A stretch of 64,000 nt of DNA, from the NCBI RefSeq assembly GCF_026342835.1, contig NZ_JAPEMI010000001.1, forward strand, positions 2,920,501 through 2,984,500. The letters run 5' to 3'. Both the position numbers and the translations under genes were made by a program. Under the pieces are notes generated by a model. That model searched no databases. It worked only from the letters and a program-made list of their open reading frames with translations, and was not told the DNA's origin. Below, piece by piece: positions 26,280 to 34,326 of the stretch (the stretch's first letter is position 1; each line of letters opens with the position of its first letter). This stretch comes from Streptomyces sp. NBC_00154 (GTDB lineage Bacteria > Actinomycetota > Actinomycetes > Streptomycetales > Streptomycetaceae).

Positions 26280-27338
26280 CTACAGCACGCCCCCCATCAC
26301 CTGTCGCACCTGCGCCAGCGTCGCCTCGGCCACGGCATCGGCCCGCTCGTTGCCCTCCCGCAGCACCGACCGTACATACGCCATGTCCCGCGCGTACTCG
26401 GCCCGCCGCGCCCGCACCGGCGCCAGCCGCTCGTTGACGGCGTCCGTCACGGTCCGCTTGAGCGCGGCGCCGCCGCCGTCACCGATCTCCTCTGCGACCT
26501 CGTGCGGGTCGCGGTCGAGGCAGAGCGCAGCGAGGAGGACGAGCCCCGACACTTCGGGCCGGGTCTCCGGTTCGTACGTGATGCGCCGGTCGGTGTCCGT
26601 CTTCGCACCGCGGATCAGCCGGGCGGTCTCGTCGGCGGTGGCGCCGAGCGCGATGGAGTTGGCCCGGCTCTTGCTCATCTTCGTGCCGTCGGTGCCGAGC
26701 AGCAGGGGTGCGGCGGAGAGCAGGGCGTCCGGTTCCGGGAAGACCGGCCCGTACCGCTCGTTGAAACGGCGGGCGACGCTTCTGGTCACTTCGAGGTGCG
26801 GCAGCTGGTCCTGTCCGACGGGGACGAGGTTGCCCTTGCAGAACAGGATGTCGGCGGCCTGATGCACGGGATACGTGAACATCAGCCCGCTGACGGCGGA
26901 CTGCCGGGAGTGCGCGATCTCGTCCTTGACGGTGGGATTGCGGCTCAGCTCGGCGACGGAGACGAGGCTGAGGAACGGCAGCATCAGCTGGTTCAGCGCG
27001 GGCACCGCGCTGTGGTTGAAGATCGTGGTGCGGGCGGGGTCGATACCGATGGCCAGATAGTCCAGCAGCATCCCCTCCATGTGCTCGCCCAGCCGCTCGG
27101 CGACGTCCCGGTCGGTGAGCACCTGGTAGTCGGCGATGATCACGAAGACGTCCACACCGAGGTCCTGGAGCCGTACGCGATTGTGCAGGGTGCCGAAGTA
27201 GTGCCCGAGGTGCAGCGCCCCGGTGGGCCGGTCCCCGGTCATCACGCGGAACCGCCCGGGATCCTGCTGGATCTGCTGCTCCAGCTCGGCACTGCGACGC
27301 TGAGCGGGGGTGGTGGCGGGTGCGGCGACGGTGGTCAT
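26280..27338 (-). CDS. trpS: Tryptophanyl-tRNA synthetase, auxiliary (TrpRS1/TrpRS II-like)
   Basis: A 352-residue class Ic synthetase. The HIGH-equivalent is GALHLGHY near residue 40 and the KMSKS loop is GTDGTKMSKS. Its start (FRVMTGDRPTGALHLGHY) differs from the housekeeping FSG-Q-PSG type and resembles the divergent class that includes Deinococcus TrpRS II and the indolmycin-resistant TrpRS1 of Streptomyces coelicolor. It charges tRNA-Trp and is probably an inducible second enzyme. Transcription starts near 27512, and the leader encodes a 13-residue peptide with one Trp codon followed by a terminator hairpin. That is the layout of ribosome-mediated attenuation, described for S. coelicolor trpRS1. 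ATG has GAGGAGAG upstream. Confidence 0.93.
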   Translation of the reverse strand: MTTVAAPATTPAQRRSAELEQQIQQDPGRFRVMTGDRPTGALHLGHYFGTLHNRVRLQDLGVDVFVIIADYQVLTDRDVAERLGEHMEGMLLDYLAIGIDPARTTIFNHSAVPALNQLMLPFLSLVSVAELSRNPTVKDEIAHSRQSAVSGLMFTYPVHQAADILFCKGNLVPVGQDQLPHLEVTRSVARRFNERYGPVFPEPDALLSAAPLLLGTDGTKMSKSRANSIALGATADETARLIRGAKTDTDRRITYEPETRPEVSGLVLLAALCLDRDPHEVAEEIGDGGGAALKRTVTDAVNERLAPVRARRAEYARDMAYVRSVLREGNERADAVAEATLAQVRQVMGGVL

Positions 27339-27415
27339 GGGTCTCTCCTCGCGGGTGCTGGTTGCGTGGAGGACGGCCCGCCGGGATCGGCATCCGTACC
27401 CGTACGAGGGCAGAG

Positions 27416-27443
27416 AAAAGGGCCGTCCATATCGAACGGCCCT
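27416..27443 (-). terminator. trpS attenuator terminator
   Basis: On the trpS strand, AGGGCCGT (27443-27436) pairs perfectly with ACGGCCCT (27426-27419) over a 9-nt loop and is followed by TTTTCTCT. This is a classic intrinsic terminator about 80 nt before the trpS ATG. GCGGCCGC at 27461-27468 can pair with the GGCCG of the first arm, giving a possible antiterminator. Confidence 0.8.
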
Positions 27444-27470
27444 GGTTCCGTGCAGATGAGGCGGCCGCTC

Positions 27471-27512
27471 CTAGAAGGAGCGCCACCGGTTTCGGCACGG
27501 TACGGAGGTCAT
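27471..27512 (-). CDS. trpS leader peptide (13 residues, one Trp codon)
   Basis: ATG at 27512 to TAG at 27473-27471 encodes MTSVPCRNRWRSF. The single TGG codon is codon 10 (27485-27483), three codons before the stop, placed so a stalled ribosome would cover the region just upstream of GCGGCCGC. A -10-like TACAGT ends 6 nt before the ATG, so the message is probably leaderless, as in other streptomycete attenuators. The hairpin with a U-tract begins 27 nt after the stop. The peptide itself is expected to have no function other than Trp sensing. Confidence 0.75.
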   Translation of the reverse strand: MTSVPCRNRWRSF

Positions 27513-27518
27513 GGGCCC

Positions 27519-27524
27519 ACTGTA
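27519..27524 (-). promoter_or_regulatory. -10 element of the trpS leader promoter
   Basis: TACAGT on the trpS strand lies 6 nt before the leader-peptide ATG. A weak -35 (GTGAGC) is 17 bp upstream. Transcription would start about at the A of the ATG. Confidence 0.5.
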
Positions 27525-27777
27525 ACGCGACCCGGCGACACGCTCACGGGACTTCCACGCGGAATGCGGGTTGCCGACGGCGTGGTGCCGGTGCGCGGTG
27601 GCCGGTACCGCGCAGGGCCGGGGGCGCCGGTCGACGACGCGACCGCCCGCTCCCGCAGACCCGGACTCGATCCACCGAAGGTGCGGACGCGGTGAGTTGT
27701 ATGTCGGACCCATGTCCTACTCTGCGATCACCGCGCCCGGATACACGGGCCGGTTTCACAGTGGGGGGATACCACTC

Positions 27778-29781
27778 GTGCCCAGACGCACTCTTACGGC
27801 TGCGACAGCTCTCGCGGTCCTCTTCAGCTCGGCCGCACTGGTGGCCGGCACAGCGGGGTCGGCCGCGGCCGACTCCAGCAAGGTTCTGCCGGTGAAGTCC
27901 GCCGGTGACATCGTGGTGGACGGCGTCCACCAGAAGATCTTCATCAGCGATCCGTACGGCGGGACGCTCATCGCCACCGACTACTCCGGTACGGTGCTGG
28001 CCACTCTGACCGGTCTGACGGGCGTGGACGGGCTCGCCCTGTCCGCCGACTCGGGGCAGCTGTACGCGGCCGTCCCCGGCGACGACTCCATCGTGTCCGT
28101 CGAGACGCAGACGGTCACCCGGACCGCCCGGTACGCGACCGGCGACGGCACCGACCCGGAGCACCTTGCGCTCGCGGGCGGCAAGATCTGGTTCGGGTAC
28201 GGCAGCAACGACCACGGCGACATCGGTTCGCTCGACCTGTCCGGCGCCGAGCCCGTGGTGACCCTCGGCCAGGACCCCGAGACCGGTTACGCCGTCGCTC
28301 CGAAGCTCGCCTCCACTCCGGGCGCCCCGAACGTGCTGGCCGCCGGTTCCCCGGATTACAACGGGTCCTCGCTCGGCGTGTACGACGTATCCACCGGCAC
28401 GGCGAACCGTACGGCTCAGTATTCGAGCGGCCCCGGCGTGCCGTGGCTGGGGATAACGTCCGATCTCGCGCTCACGCCGGACGGCAGTGGGCTCGTCACC
28501 GCCAATCCGGGCGACCATCACCGGCTGTGGCGGACTTCGGACCTCACCGACGTGGGGTCCTACCCGTCCGCGTACCACCCCGACGCGGTGGCCATCGCCC
28601 CCGACGGCACGGTCGCGGCGGGCACCTCGTCCCCGTACGACCCGGACCTCTACGTCTTCACGCCCGGGACCACGACCGCGGTCCGGCAGTACGACCTGCC
28701 CGACACGGACGACTCCATCAGCGGCGGCGACGAAGTCGTCCCCGGCGGTCTGGCCTGGGAGCCGGGCGGGAGCCGCCTGTTCGCGGTGACCAGCAACAGC
28801 AAGGGCGACCGCGCTCTCCGTGTCCTGACCGACCCCACCAAGTCGGCCCCGACGATGACCGTGACCGCGCCGGCCTCCGCGCCCCGCGCCAAGTCGCTCA
28901 CGGTCAAGGGCACGCTCAAGGCCACCCTGCCGCTTCCGGCCGGGACGCCGCTGACCGTCACCCGTACCGACATGGAGTCCCCGACCGGCAAGTCCCTCGG
29001 GACGAAGGCGCTCGGTACGAACGGCGCGTTCTCGTTCACGGACACCCCGCCCGCGGGCGGCAAGGTCACGTACAAGGTGTCGTACGCCGGTGACGCCACG
29101 CACACCACGGCCTCCGCGTCCGCCTCGGTCGCCGTCTCGCGGGCGACGCCCTCGCTGACGCTGAACCACAACGGCGCCCTGTACTCGTACGGCACCGATG
29201 TCTCGTTCACGGCGCACCTCGGTACGACGTACAAGAACCGGACGGTCGAGATCTGGGCCGACCCGTTCGGCACGGACAAGCCGAAGAAGCTGGTCAAGCG
29301 GGGCACGGTCAACTCCAAGGGCAACCTGTCCGCCACCGTGGACATGACCCGTGACACCACCGTCACCGCCGTCTTCGCGGGCGACGCCCGCTACGCGTCG
29401 AAGACCGCGAAGTCCGTCGCGTACGCCAAGGTCAAGGTCTCCACGTCGGTGGCCAAGCAGTACAGGACGGCGAAGATCGGCTCGACCTCGTACGCGTACT
29501 TCCACAAGAAGACCGACCCGGTCTTCACCACGACCATGACGTACTACAAGGGCCGTTCCCAGAAGCTGAGCCTGGAGATCTACTACCAGGGCAAGTGGTA
29601 CGACGCGGGCTGGGAGTACTTCAAGCTCGGCACCAGCGGCAAGTCCGTCGTGACGCTCGGCGGCACGCACGACACCGGCTACCGGATGCGCATGCGCTCC
29701 TCGTACGTCAACAACTCCTCCGGCGACAACGTGAACTCCACCACCCACGGCGCCTGGAAGTACTTCATCTTCACCAAGTAG
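27778..29781 (+). CDS. Secreted protein: beta-propeller plus Ig-like domains
   Basis: A 667-residue exported protein starting GTG at 27778 after GGGGGGA. Residues 1-32 form a Sec signal (RRTLTAATALAVLF, cleavage after AGSAAA). About 33-350 contains repeated propeller-like strands (VVDGVHQKIFISDPYGGTL, DGLALSADSGQLYAAVPG). From about 358 there are two Ig-like beta-sandwich repeats (TMTVTAPASAPRAKSLTVKG and a second from about 460), and then a basic, Tyr/Lys-rich terminal domain. There are no catalytic residues and no cell-wall anchor. It is probably extracellular and adhesive or binding in role. A 13-bp hairpin follows. Confidence 0.75.
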   Translation: MPRRTLTAATALAVLFSSAALVAGTAGSAAADSSKVLPVKSAGDIVVDGVHQKIFISDPYGGTLIATDYSGTVLATLTGLTGVDGLALSADSGQLYAAVPGDDSIVSVETQTVTRTARYATGDGTDPEHLALAGGKIWFGYGSNDHGDIGSLDLSGAEPVVTLGQDPETGYAVAPKLASTPGAPNVLAAGSPDYNGSSLGVYDVSTGTANRTAQYSSGPGVPWLGITSDLALTPDGSGLVTANPGDHHRLWRTSDLTDVGSYPSAYHPDAVAIAPDGTVAAGTSSPYDPDLYVFTPGTTTAVRQYDLPDTDDSISGGDEVVPGGLAWEPGGSRLFAVTSNSKGDRALRVLTDPTKSAPTMTVTAPASAPRAKSLTVKGTLKATLPLPAGTPLTVTRTDMESPTGKSLGTKALGTNGAFSFTDTPPAGGKVTYKVSYAGDATHTTASASASVAVSRATPSLTLNHNGALYSYGTDVSFTAHLGTTYKNRTVEIWADPFGTDKPKKLVKRGTVNSKGNLSATVDMTRDTTVTAVFAGDARYASKTAKSVAYAKVKVSTSVAKQYRTAKIGSTSYAYFHKKTDPVFTTTMTYYKGRSQKLSLEIYYQGKWYDAGWEYFKLGTSGKSVVTLGGTHDTGYRMRMRSSYVNNSSGDNVNSTTHGAWKYFIFTK

Positions 29782-29812
29782 GGCCCGGCAGGTCCTCAGC
29801 CCACGGCCGTGG

Positions 29813-29842
29813 GAGTTCGCGCCGCAATCGCGGCGAGAACTC
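29813..29842 (+). terminator. Hairpin terminator after the secreted propeller protein
   Basis: GAGTTCGCGCCGC and GCGGCGAGAACTC form a 13-bp stem with one mismatch and an AATC loop. It starts 32 bp after the stop codon and also precedes the end of the opposing DUF6126 gene. Confidence 0.6.
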
Positions 29843-29875
29843 TCGCGGCCGTTCGCGTTCCGTCCGGCGAACGGC

Positions 29876-30070
29876 TCACTTGTGGGCGTGCTCGCCCACG
29901 TAGAACAGCAGATAGACGAAGCCGGCGAAGAGATGCGTGGCGAAGACGTACACGAAGACGCGCAGCGTGACGCCCCGCTCCTTCCAGCGCTCGCTCTCGC
30001 TCACCGACCCTGCCTCTCCCGGTCCCGGGTGCCCGGCGTCCACCGGGAAGTCCTCGTCCAGGGTACGCAT
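29876..30070 (-). CDS. Small single-span membrane protein, DUF6126-like
   Basis: A 64-residue protein. The C-terminal part SERWKERGVTLRVFVYVFA... with a hydrophobic span of about 22 residues and the ending YVGEHAHK matches what I remember of DUF6126 proteins, which are short streptomycete membrane proteins of unknown function. ATG at 30070 has GGGGAGAG at a suitable distance. A GTG 22 codons in would give a more typical length of about 43 residues. It is stand-alone and convergent with the preceding secreted-protein gene. Confidence 0.65.
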   Translation of the reverse strand: MRTLDEDFPVDAGHPGPGEAGSVSESERWKERGVTLRVFVYVFATHLFAGFVYLLFYVGEHAHK

Positions 30071-30138
30071 CGCCGACAGCTCTCCCCGGCCGCCGGAATA
30101 GAGAGGGCCGGTGCCCCGTTGTAGGCGGTGAAAGAATT

Positions 30139-30154
30139 GGTTTAAGGTTCAACC
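30139..30154. promoter_or_regulatory. Imperfect dyad upstream of flavin oxidoreductase operon
   Basis: GGTTTAAGGTTCAACC has GGTT/AACC outer arms. This AT-rich, MarR-like symmetric sequence lies 32-47 bp before the LLM oxidoreductase ATG. It may be an operator; evidence is only sequence symmetry and position. Confidence 0.3.
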
Positions 30155-30185
30155 ATCGCTACTCACGCTTACGGAGGCGGACGCC

Positions 30186-31268
30186 ATGCAGTTCGGGATC
30201 TTCACCGTCGGAGACGTCACCACCGACCCCACGACCGGTAGGACACCGACCGAGCACGAGCGGATCAAGGCGACTCTCGCGATCGCGCTCAAGGCCGAGG
30301 AGGTGGGCCTGGACGTCTTCGCGACCGGCGAGCACCACAACCCGCCGTTCGTCCCGTCCTCGCCGACGACCACGCTCGGCTACATCGCCGCCCGCACCGA
30401 GAACCTGATCCTGTCCACGTCCACCACCCTCATCACCACGAACGACCCGGTGAAGATCGCCGAGGACTACGCGACGCTCCAGCACCTCGCGGACGGCCGT
30501 GTCGACCTGATGATGGGCCGCGGCAACACCGGTCCGGTCTACCCGTGGTTCGGCAAGGACATCCGCCAGGGCATCCCGCTCGCCGTCGAGAACTACGCGC
30601 TGCTGCACAAGCTGTGGCGTGAGGACGTCGTCGACTGGGCGGGCAAGTTCCGCACGCCGCTGCAGTCGTTCACCGCGACCCCACGCCCGCTGGACGGCGT
30701 CCCGCCGTTCGTCTGGCACGGCTCGATCCGCTCCCCGGAGATCGCCGAGCAGGCCGCGTACTACGGCGACGGCTTCTTCCACAACAACATCTTCTGGCCC
30801 ATCGAGCACACCAAGAAGATGGTGAACCTCTACCGCCAGCGGTACGCGCACTACGGGCACGGCACCGCCGAGCAGGCCATCGTGGGCCTCGGCGGCCAGG
30901 TGTTCATGCGGAAGAACTCGCAGGACGCGGTACGGGAGTTCCGCCCGTACTTCGACAACGCGCCGGTCTACGGACACGGCCCGTCCCTGGAGGACTTCTC
31001 GCAGCAGACGCCGCTGACCGTCGGCTCCCCGCAGGAGGTCATCGAGCGGACCCTGTCGTTCCGTGACGCCGTGGGCGACTACCAGCGCCAGCTGTTCCTG
31101 ATGGACCACGCGGGACTCCCGCTGAAGACGGTCCTGGAGCAGCTCGACATCCTCGGCGAAGAGGTCGTCCCGGTGCTGCGCAAGGAGTTCGCCAACCTGC
31201 GGCCGGCCGGAGTGCCGGACTCCGCACCGGTCCACCCCGCCGTCGCCGCCCGCACCAAGGAGATCTGA
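30186..31268 (+). CDS. LLM-class flavin-dependent oxidoreductase
   Basis: A 360-residue luciferase-like monooxygenase (TIM barrel). The family start MQFGIFTVGD, GEHHNPPF near residue 57 and LADGRVDLMMGRGNTGPVY near 102 identify it. It would use reduced FMN delivered by the FMN reductase encoded 6 nt downstream. ATG has GGAGGCGG upstream. The two-gene arrangement, oxygenase plus CE1759-type reductase, is a complete two-component monooxygenase. The oxidised substrate cannot be told from the sequence. Confidence 0.88.
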   Translation: MQFGIFTVGDVTTDPTTGRTPTEHERIKATLAIALKAEEVGLDVFATGEHHNPPFVPSSPTTTLGYIAARTENLILSTSTTLITTNDPVKIAEDYATLQHLADGRVDLMMGRGNTGPVYPWFGKDIRQGIPLAVENYALLHKLWREDVVDWAGKFRTPLQSFTATPRPLDGVPPFVWHGSIRSPEIAEQAAYYGDGFFHNNIFWPIEHTKKMVNLYRQRYAHYGHGTAEQAIVGLGGQVFMRKNSQDAVREFRPYFDNAPVYGHGPSLEDFSQQTPLTVGSPQEVIERTLSFRDAVGDYQRQLFLMDHAGLPLKTVLEQLDILGEEVVPVLRKEFANLRPAGVPDSAPVHPAVAARTKEI

Positions 31269-31274
31269 CCCACC

Positions 31275-31925
31275 ATGCAGACCGAGGCTCTGAAGATCGT
31301 CGCCGTCTCCGCCGGGCTGAGTCAGCCGTCGTCGACCCGGCTGCTGGCCGACCGGCTGGCGGCGGCCGCCCGGGAGCGGCTGGCCACCGAGCAGGACAGG
31401 CCGGTCGAGATCCGGGTGATCGAGCTGCGCGATCTGGCCGTCGACATCGCGAACCACCTGGTGACGGGCTTCCCGCCGCACGCGCTGGACGAGGCGATCG
31501 AGGCGGTGACGGGCGCGGACGGCCTGATAGCCGTGTCGCCGGTCTTCACCGCCTCGTACAGCGGCCTGTTCAAGTCGTTCTTCGACCTGATCGGCAACAC
31601 GGCGCTGACCGGCAAGCCCGTCCTGATCGCGGCGACCGGCGGCACCGCCCGGCACTCGCTCGTCCTGGAGCACGCATTGCGGCCGCTCTTCACGTACCTG
31701 CGGGCCACCGTCGTACCGACATCCGTGTACGCGGCGTCGGAGGACTGGGGCTCGGCCGGCGACGAGTACACCGAGGGGCTGCCGTCCCGGATCCGGCGCG
31801 CGGGCGGCGAGCTCGCAGGGATGATCTCGGGCGGCCGGGCGGTCTCCGGAGCGTCGAGGGCCCTTGGGCTCGACGACGAGGTGGTGCCGTTCGAGCAGCA
31901 GCTGGCCGACCTGCGACTGGACTGA
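31275..31925 (+). CDS. NADPH-dependent FMN reductase (CE1759-like)
   Basis: A 216-residue flavodoxin-fold reductase. It begins LKIVAVSAGLSQPSSTRLL, the phosphate-binding loop for FMN. VSPVFTASYSGLFKSFFDLI near residues 91-110 is the typical SxP...Y-G-K-FFD segment. It reduces FMN with NAD(P)H and very probably supplies the partner LLM oxygenase, whose stop lies 6 nt upstream. The AdpA-type or MarR-type regulation suggested by the upstream dyad is untested. Confidence 0.88.
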   Translation: MQTEALKIVAVSAGLSQPSSTRLLADRLAAAARERLATEQDRPVEIRVIELRDLAVDIANHLVTGFPPHALDEAIEAVTGADGLIAVSPVFTASYSGLFKSFFDLIGNTALTGKPVLIAATGGTARHSLVLEHALRPLFTYLRATVVPTSVYAASEDWGSAGDEYTEGLPSRIRRAGGELAGMISGGRAVSGASRALGLDDEVVPFEQQLADLRLD

Positions 31926-32069
31926 ACGCCGGGACACACGGGCACCCGGACGCCCGAATGACGGCAGCCGGACCGACAGCCGAGCCCATGTCCGGTTTGA
32001 TGTCAGTTATCCGCAAAAATGCGCTGCGGCGTATCGGCAGATGCGTGCTGAACCGAGCTGGAGGCAGAG

Positions 32070-32492
32070 ATGGGCAGGATCGTGGTGGGCGTGGACGGCT
32101 CCGAGTCGTCGATCAAGGCGCTGCACTGGGCCGTACGCCAGGCCGAGCTGACCGGTGACTCGGTGGAGGCCGTCAACAGCTGGGAGTACCCCGCGACCAG
32201 CTGGGCGTCCATGATGCCGGGCATGCCGGAGGACTTCGATCCGCAGGCCGTGGCGATCGTCTCGCTCACCGAGGCACTGGAGGAGGCCCTCGGTGCGGAG
32301 GGCGCGGCCGCGGTCAGCAAGATCGTGGTGATCGGCAACCCGGCGGAGGCCCTGCTGGACCGGGCGAAGGGCGCCAACCTGCTGGTCGTCGGGGCGCGCG
32401 GGTACAGCGGGTTCAAGGCGACACTGCTCGGCTCGGTCAGCCTGCACGTCACCCAGCACGCGCCGTGCCCGGTGACGGTCGTCCGCGACTGA
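32070..32492 (+). CDS. Universal stress protein (UspA family)
   Basis: A 140-residue single Usp domain. It starts with GRIVVGVDGSESSIKAL and ends with the ATP-binding motif GARGYSGFKATLLGSVS (G-x2-G-x9-G-S pattern) near residues 109-125, so it is probably an ATP-binding type. Role: cytoplasmic stress or dormancy response. ATG at 32070 has GGAG upstream. It is followed by a 17-bp perfect terminator shared with the convergent phosphatase gene. Confidence 0.9.
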   Translation: MGRIVVGVDGSESSIKALHWAVRQAELTGDSVEAVNSWEYPATSWASMMPGMPEDFDPQAVAIVSLTEALEEALGAEGAAAVSKIVVIGNPAEALLDRAKGANLLVVGARGYSGFKATLLGSVSLHVTQHAPCPVTVVRD

Positions 32493-32515
32493 GAGACCTG
32501 AGCGATCCGGTGAGA

Positions 32516-32553
32516 CGGACGGCCCCGCGCGCCGGTGCGCGCGGGGCCGTCCG
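32516..32553. terminator. Perfect 17-bp bidirectional terminator
   Basis: Arms 32516-32532 and 32537-32553 (core GGCCCCGCGCGC) are perfectly complementary with a CGGT tetraloop. It lies exactly between the convergent usp and MerR-PP2C genes. Confidence 0.8.
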
Positions 32554-32556
32554 CGT

Positions 32557-33702
32557 CTACAGCGCCACCACGTCCGCGACGACGCAGGCCACGTTGTCCG
32601 GGCCACCCGCCGCATGCGCCAGGGCGACCAGTTCCCGTACGGCTGTGTCGGGGCCGTCCGCCGCGCCCAGCGCCCCGGCCAGTGCCGCACCGTCGACCAC
32701 CGCCGACAGACCGTCCGAGCAGAGCAGATAGCGGTCGCCGGGCCTGGCCTCCTGCAGCTGTACGTCGGCCCGCGCCGGACCGTCCTGCCCGGGCCCGCCC
32801 ACCAGCGCCTTGAGCAGCAGCGCGCGCTGCGGGTGCGAGGCCGCCTCCTCCTCGGCGAGCGAACCGTCGTCGATCATCGACTGGACCAGGCTGTGGTCGT
32901 GCGTGATCCGGAACAGTTCGCCGCCACGCAGCAGATAGGCCCGCGAGTCCCCGATGTGCACCAGCCCCAGCTGCGAACCGGTCCACACCATCGCGGTCAG
33001 CGTCGTCCCCGACTCGTCCGGCGCACCGCTCCCCGCGACCGCGTCCCGTACCGCCCGCGCGGCCAGGTCCGCGGCATCCTCCAGGGCGTTCAGGAGCTCC
33101 GCGGCCGGCACCGCACTGCGCACCGCACCCTGCGCAACCGGCTTCAGCGCATCGATCGCCGCCGTGCTCGCGCCGGCGCCGCGTTCCCCGAACCCGTCGG
33201 CGACCGCGAGCAGCCGGGCCCCGGCGAACGCCGCGTCCTGGTTGGTCCCGCGCACCGCACCCGGGTCGGACTGCGCCGCGTACCGGATTCCGAGCGTCCC
33301 CAAGGTTCCCCGGTCCATGTCCACCTGTGACATTTCGACTTCCTCCGCTGACAGATGGTCGACGAGGAAGGTCGCCAGGTCCCGCCGGGCCGCCGTCTCG
33401 GCCTCCACCTGCGCCCAGTACGCCCGGATCGCCGCGGCTGCCGCGCCCGCATCGAGCGCGACCACCTCCTTGATCCCGGCCAGCGGCATCCCGATCCGGC
33501 GCAGCCAGGCCACCAGCCTGGCCGTCTCCAACTGCGTCCCGTCGTAGTACCGGTAGCCGTTCACCGGATCGACCAGGGCGGGCCGGAGCAGTCCCAGTTC
33601 GTCGTAGCGGCGCAGGGCCTTCGCGGACAGCCGTGACGACCGGGCGAACTCCCCGATCGTCACGAGCGCCGACGTGCCCTTCGCACGCGCCTCGCGTTCC
33701 AC
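32557..33702 (-). CDS. MerR-family HTH fused to PP2C-type Ser/Thr phosphatase
   Basis: A 381-residue fusion. Residues about 14-120 form a MerR-type domain (VTIGEFARSSRLSAKALRRYDE, then a coiled linker). About 135-381 is a PP2C-family phosphatase with RGTNQDAAF, VADGFGERGAG, VHIGDSRAYLLRGG, LCSDGLSAVV and GGPDNVACVV, which supply the metal-binding aspartates. The DGxGGH motif is altered to DGFGERG. GTG at 33702 has GGAGG upstream; the frame above it is non-coding. DNA binding coupled to protein dephosphorylation could link Ser/Thr kinase signalling to transcription. Targets are unknown. Confidence 0.88.
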   Translation of the reverse strand: MEREARAKGTSALVTIGEFARSSRLSAKALRRYDELGLLRPALVDPVNGYRYYDGTQLETARLVAWLRRIGMPLAGIKEVVALDAGAAAAAIRAYWAQVEAETAARRDLATFLVDHLSAEEVEMSQVDMDRGTLGTLGIRYAAQSDPGAVRGTNQDAAFAGARLLAVADGFGERGAGASTAAIDALKPVAQGAVRSAVPAAELLNALEDAADLAARAVRDAVAGSGAPDESGTTLTAMVWTGSQLGLVHIGDSRAYLLRGGELFRITHDHSLVQSMIDDGSLAEEEAASHPQRALLLKALVGGPGQDGPARADVQLQEARPGDRYLLCSDGLSAVVDGAALAGALGAADGPDTAVRELVALAHAAGGPDNVACVVADVVAL

Positions 33703-33803
33703 AGACCTCCTCGTACCGGGCGGTCCGCCCGGCCCCACCGATGCTGGGGCTTCCCCCGCGGAGAAGGTCAAGGATGACGGAGACGGAAGGAGAAGGGCGG
33801 GGC

Positions 33804-34205
33804 TCAGTCCTTTGTCACGTAGAACGCATAGAACGCGCACACCAGCATCCCGGCACCGGTGACCAGGCCCAGGACGATGGCCGCGAGCACGGTCGTCTTG
33901 TCGGACAGGCTGTAGAGGAAGCCGACCGAACCGCCGAACAGCGTGCCGTACGCGATGGCCTTGGCCTCCACCGGCAGTCGCTTCTGCGCCCGGCCGACGG
34001 CGTAGCAGAGCGCCGCCAGCACGGCGCCCGAGATCAGACCGAGCGCGAGCTGCGTGCCGGTGAGCACGCCGCCGCCGCGCACGATGGACGTCGCCCACCA
34101 GCCCAGGATCACGCCCAGCGTGACGGGCATGGCCCAGCTGAGTGTGCTGGGGTGCTTGGTGCGCGTCGGCGCGGCACGGCGTGGCATCGAAGCGTGTGTG
34201 GCCAT
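33804..34205 (-). CDS. Small integral membrane protein
   Basis: A 133-residue protein with four hydrophobic helices (about 24-42, 50-70, 82-98 and 103-126) after a basic 20-residue N-terminus. No family motif is recognised. ATG at 34205 has GGAAGGAG upstream; the frame to 34238 reads through that site. It is divergent from the membrane-protein gene at 34327 across about 120 bp. Function unknown. Confidence 0.7.
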   Translation of the reverse strand: MATHASMPRRAAPTRTKHPSTLSWAMPVTLGVILGWWATSIVRGGGVLTGTQLALGLISGAVLAALCYAVGRAQKRLPVEAKAIAYGTLFGGSVGFLYSLSDKTTVLAAIVLGLVTGAGMLVCAFYAFYVTKD

Positions 34206-34326
34206 GGCCCAGAACTCCTTCCGTGGCCCCCTGTTCACTCAAGGGCACACCCGGTTGCGCCGCCCGGCAACTCGAATGGCTCACTGCGCCTGGGCGCGGC
34301 GTCGCCATCCGGGATTCCCTTGAGAG

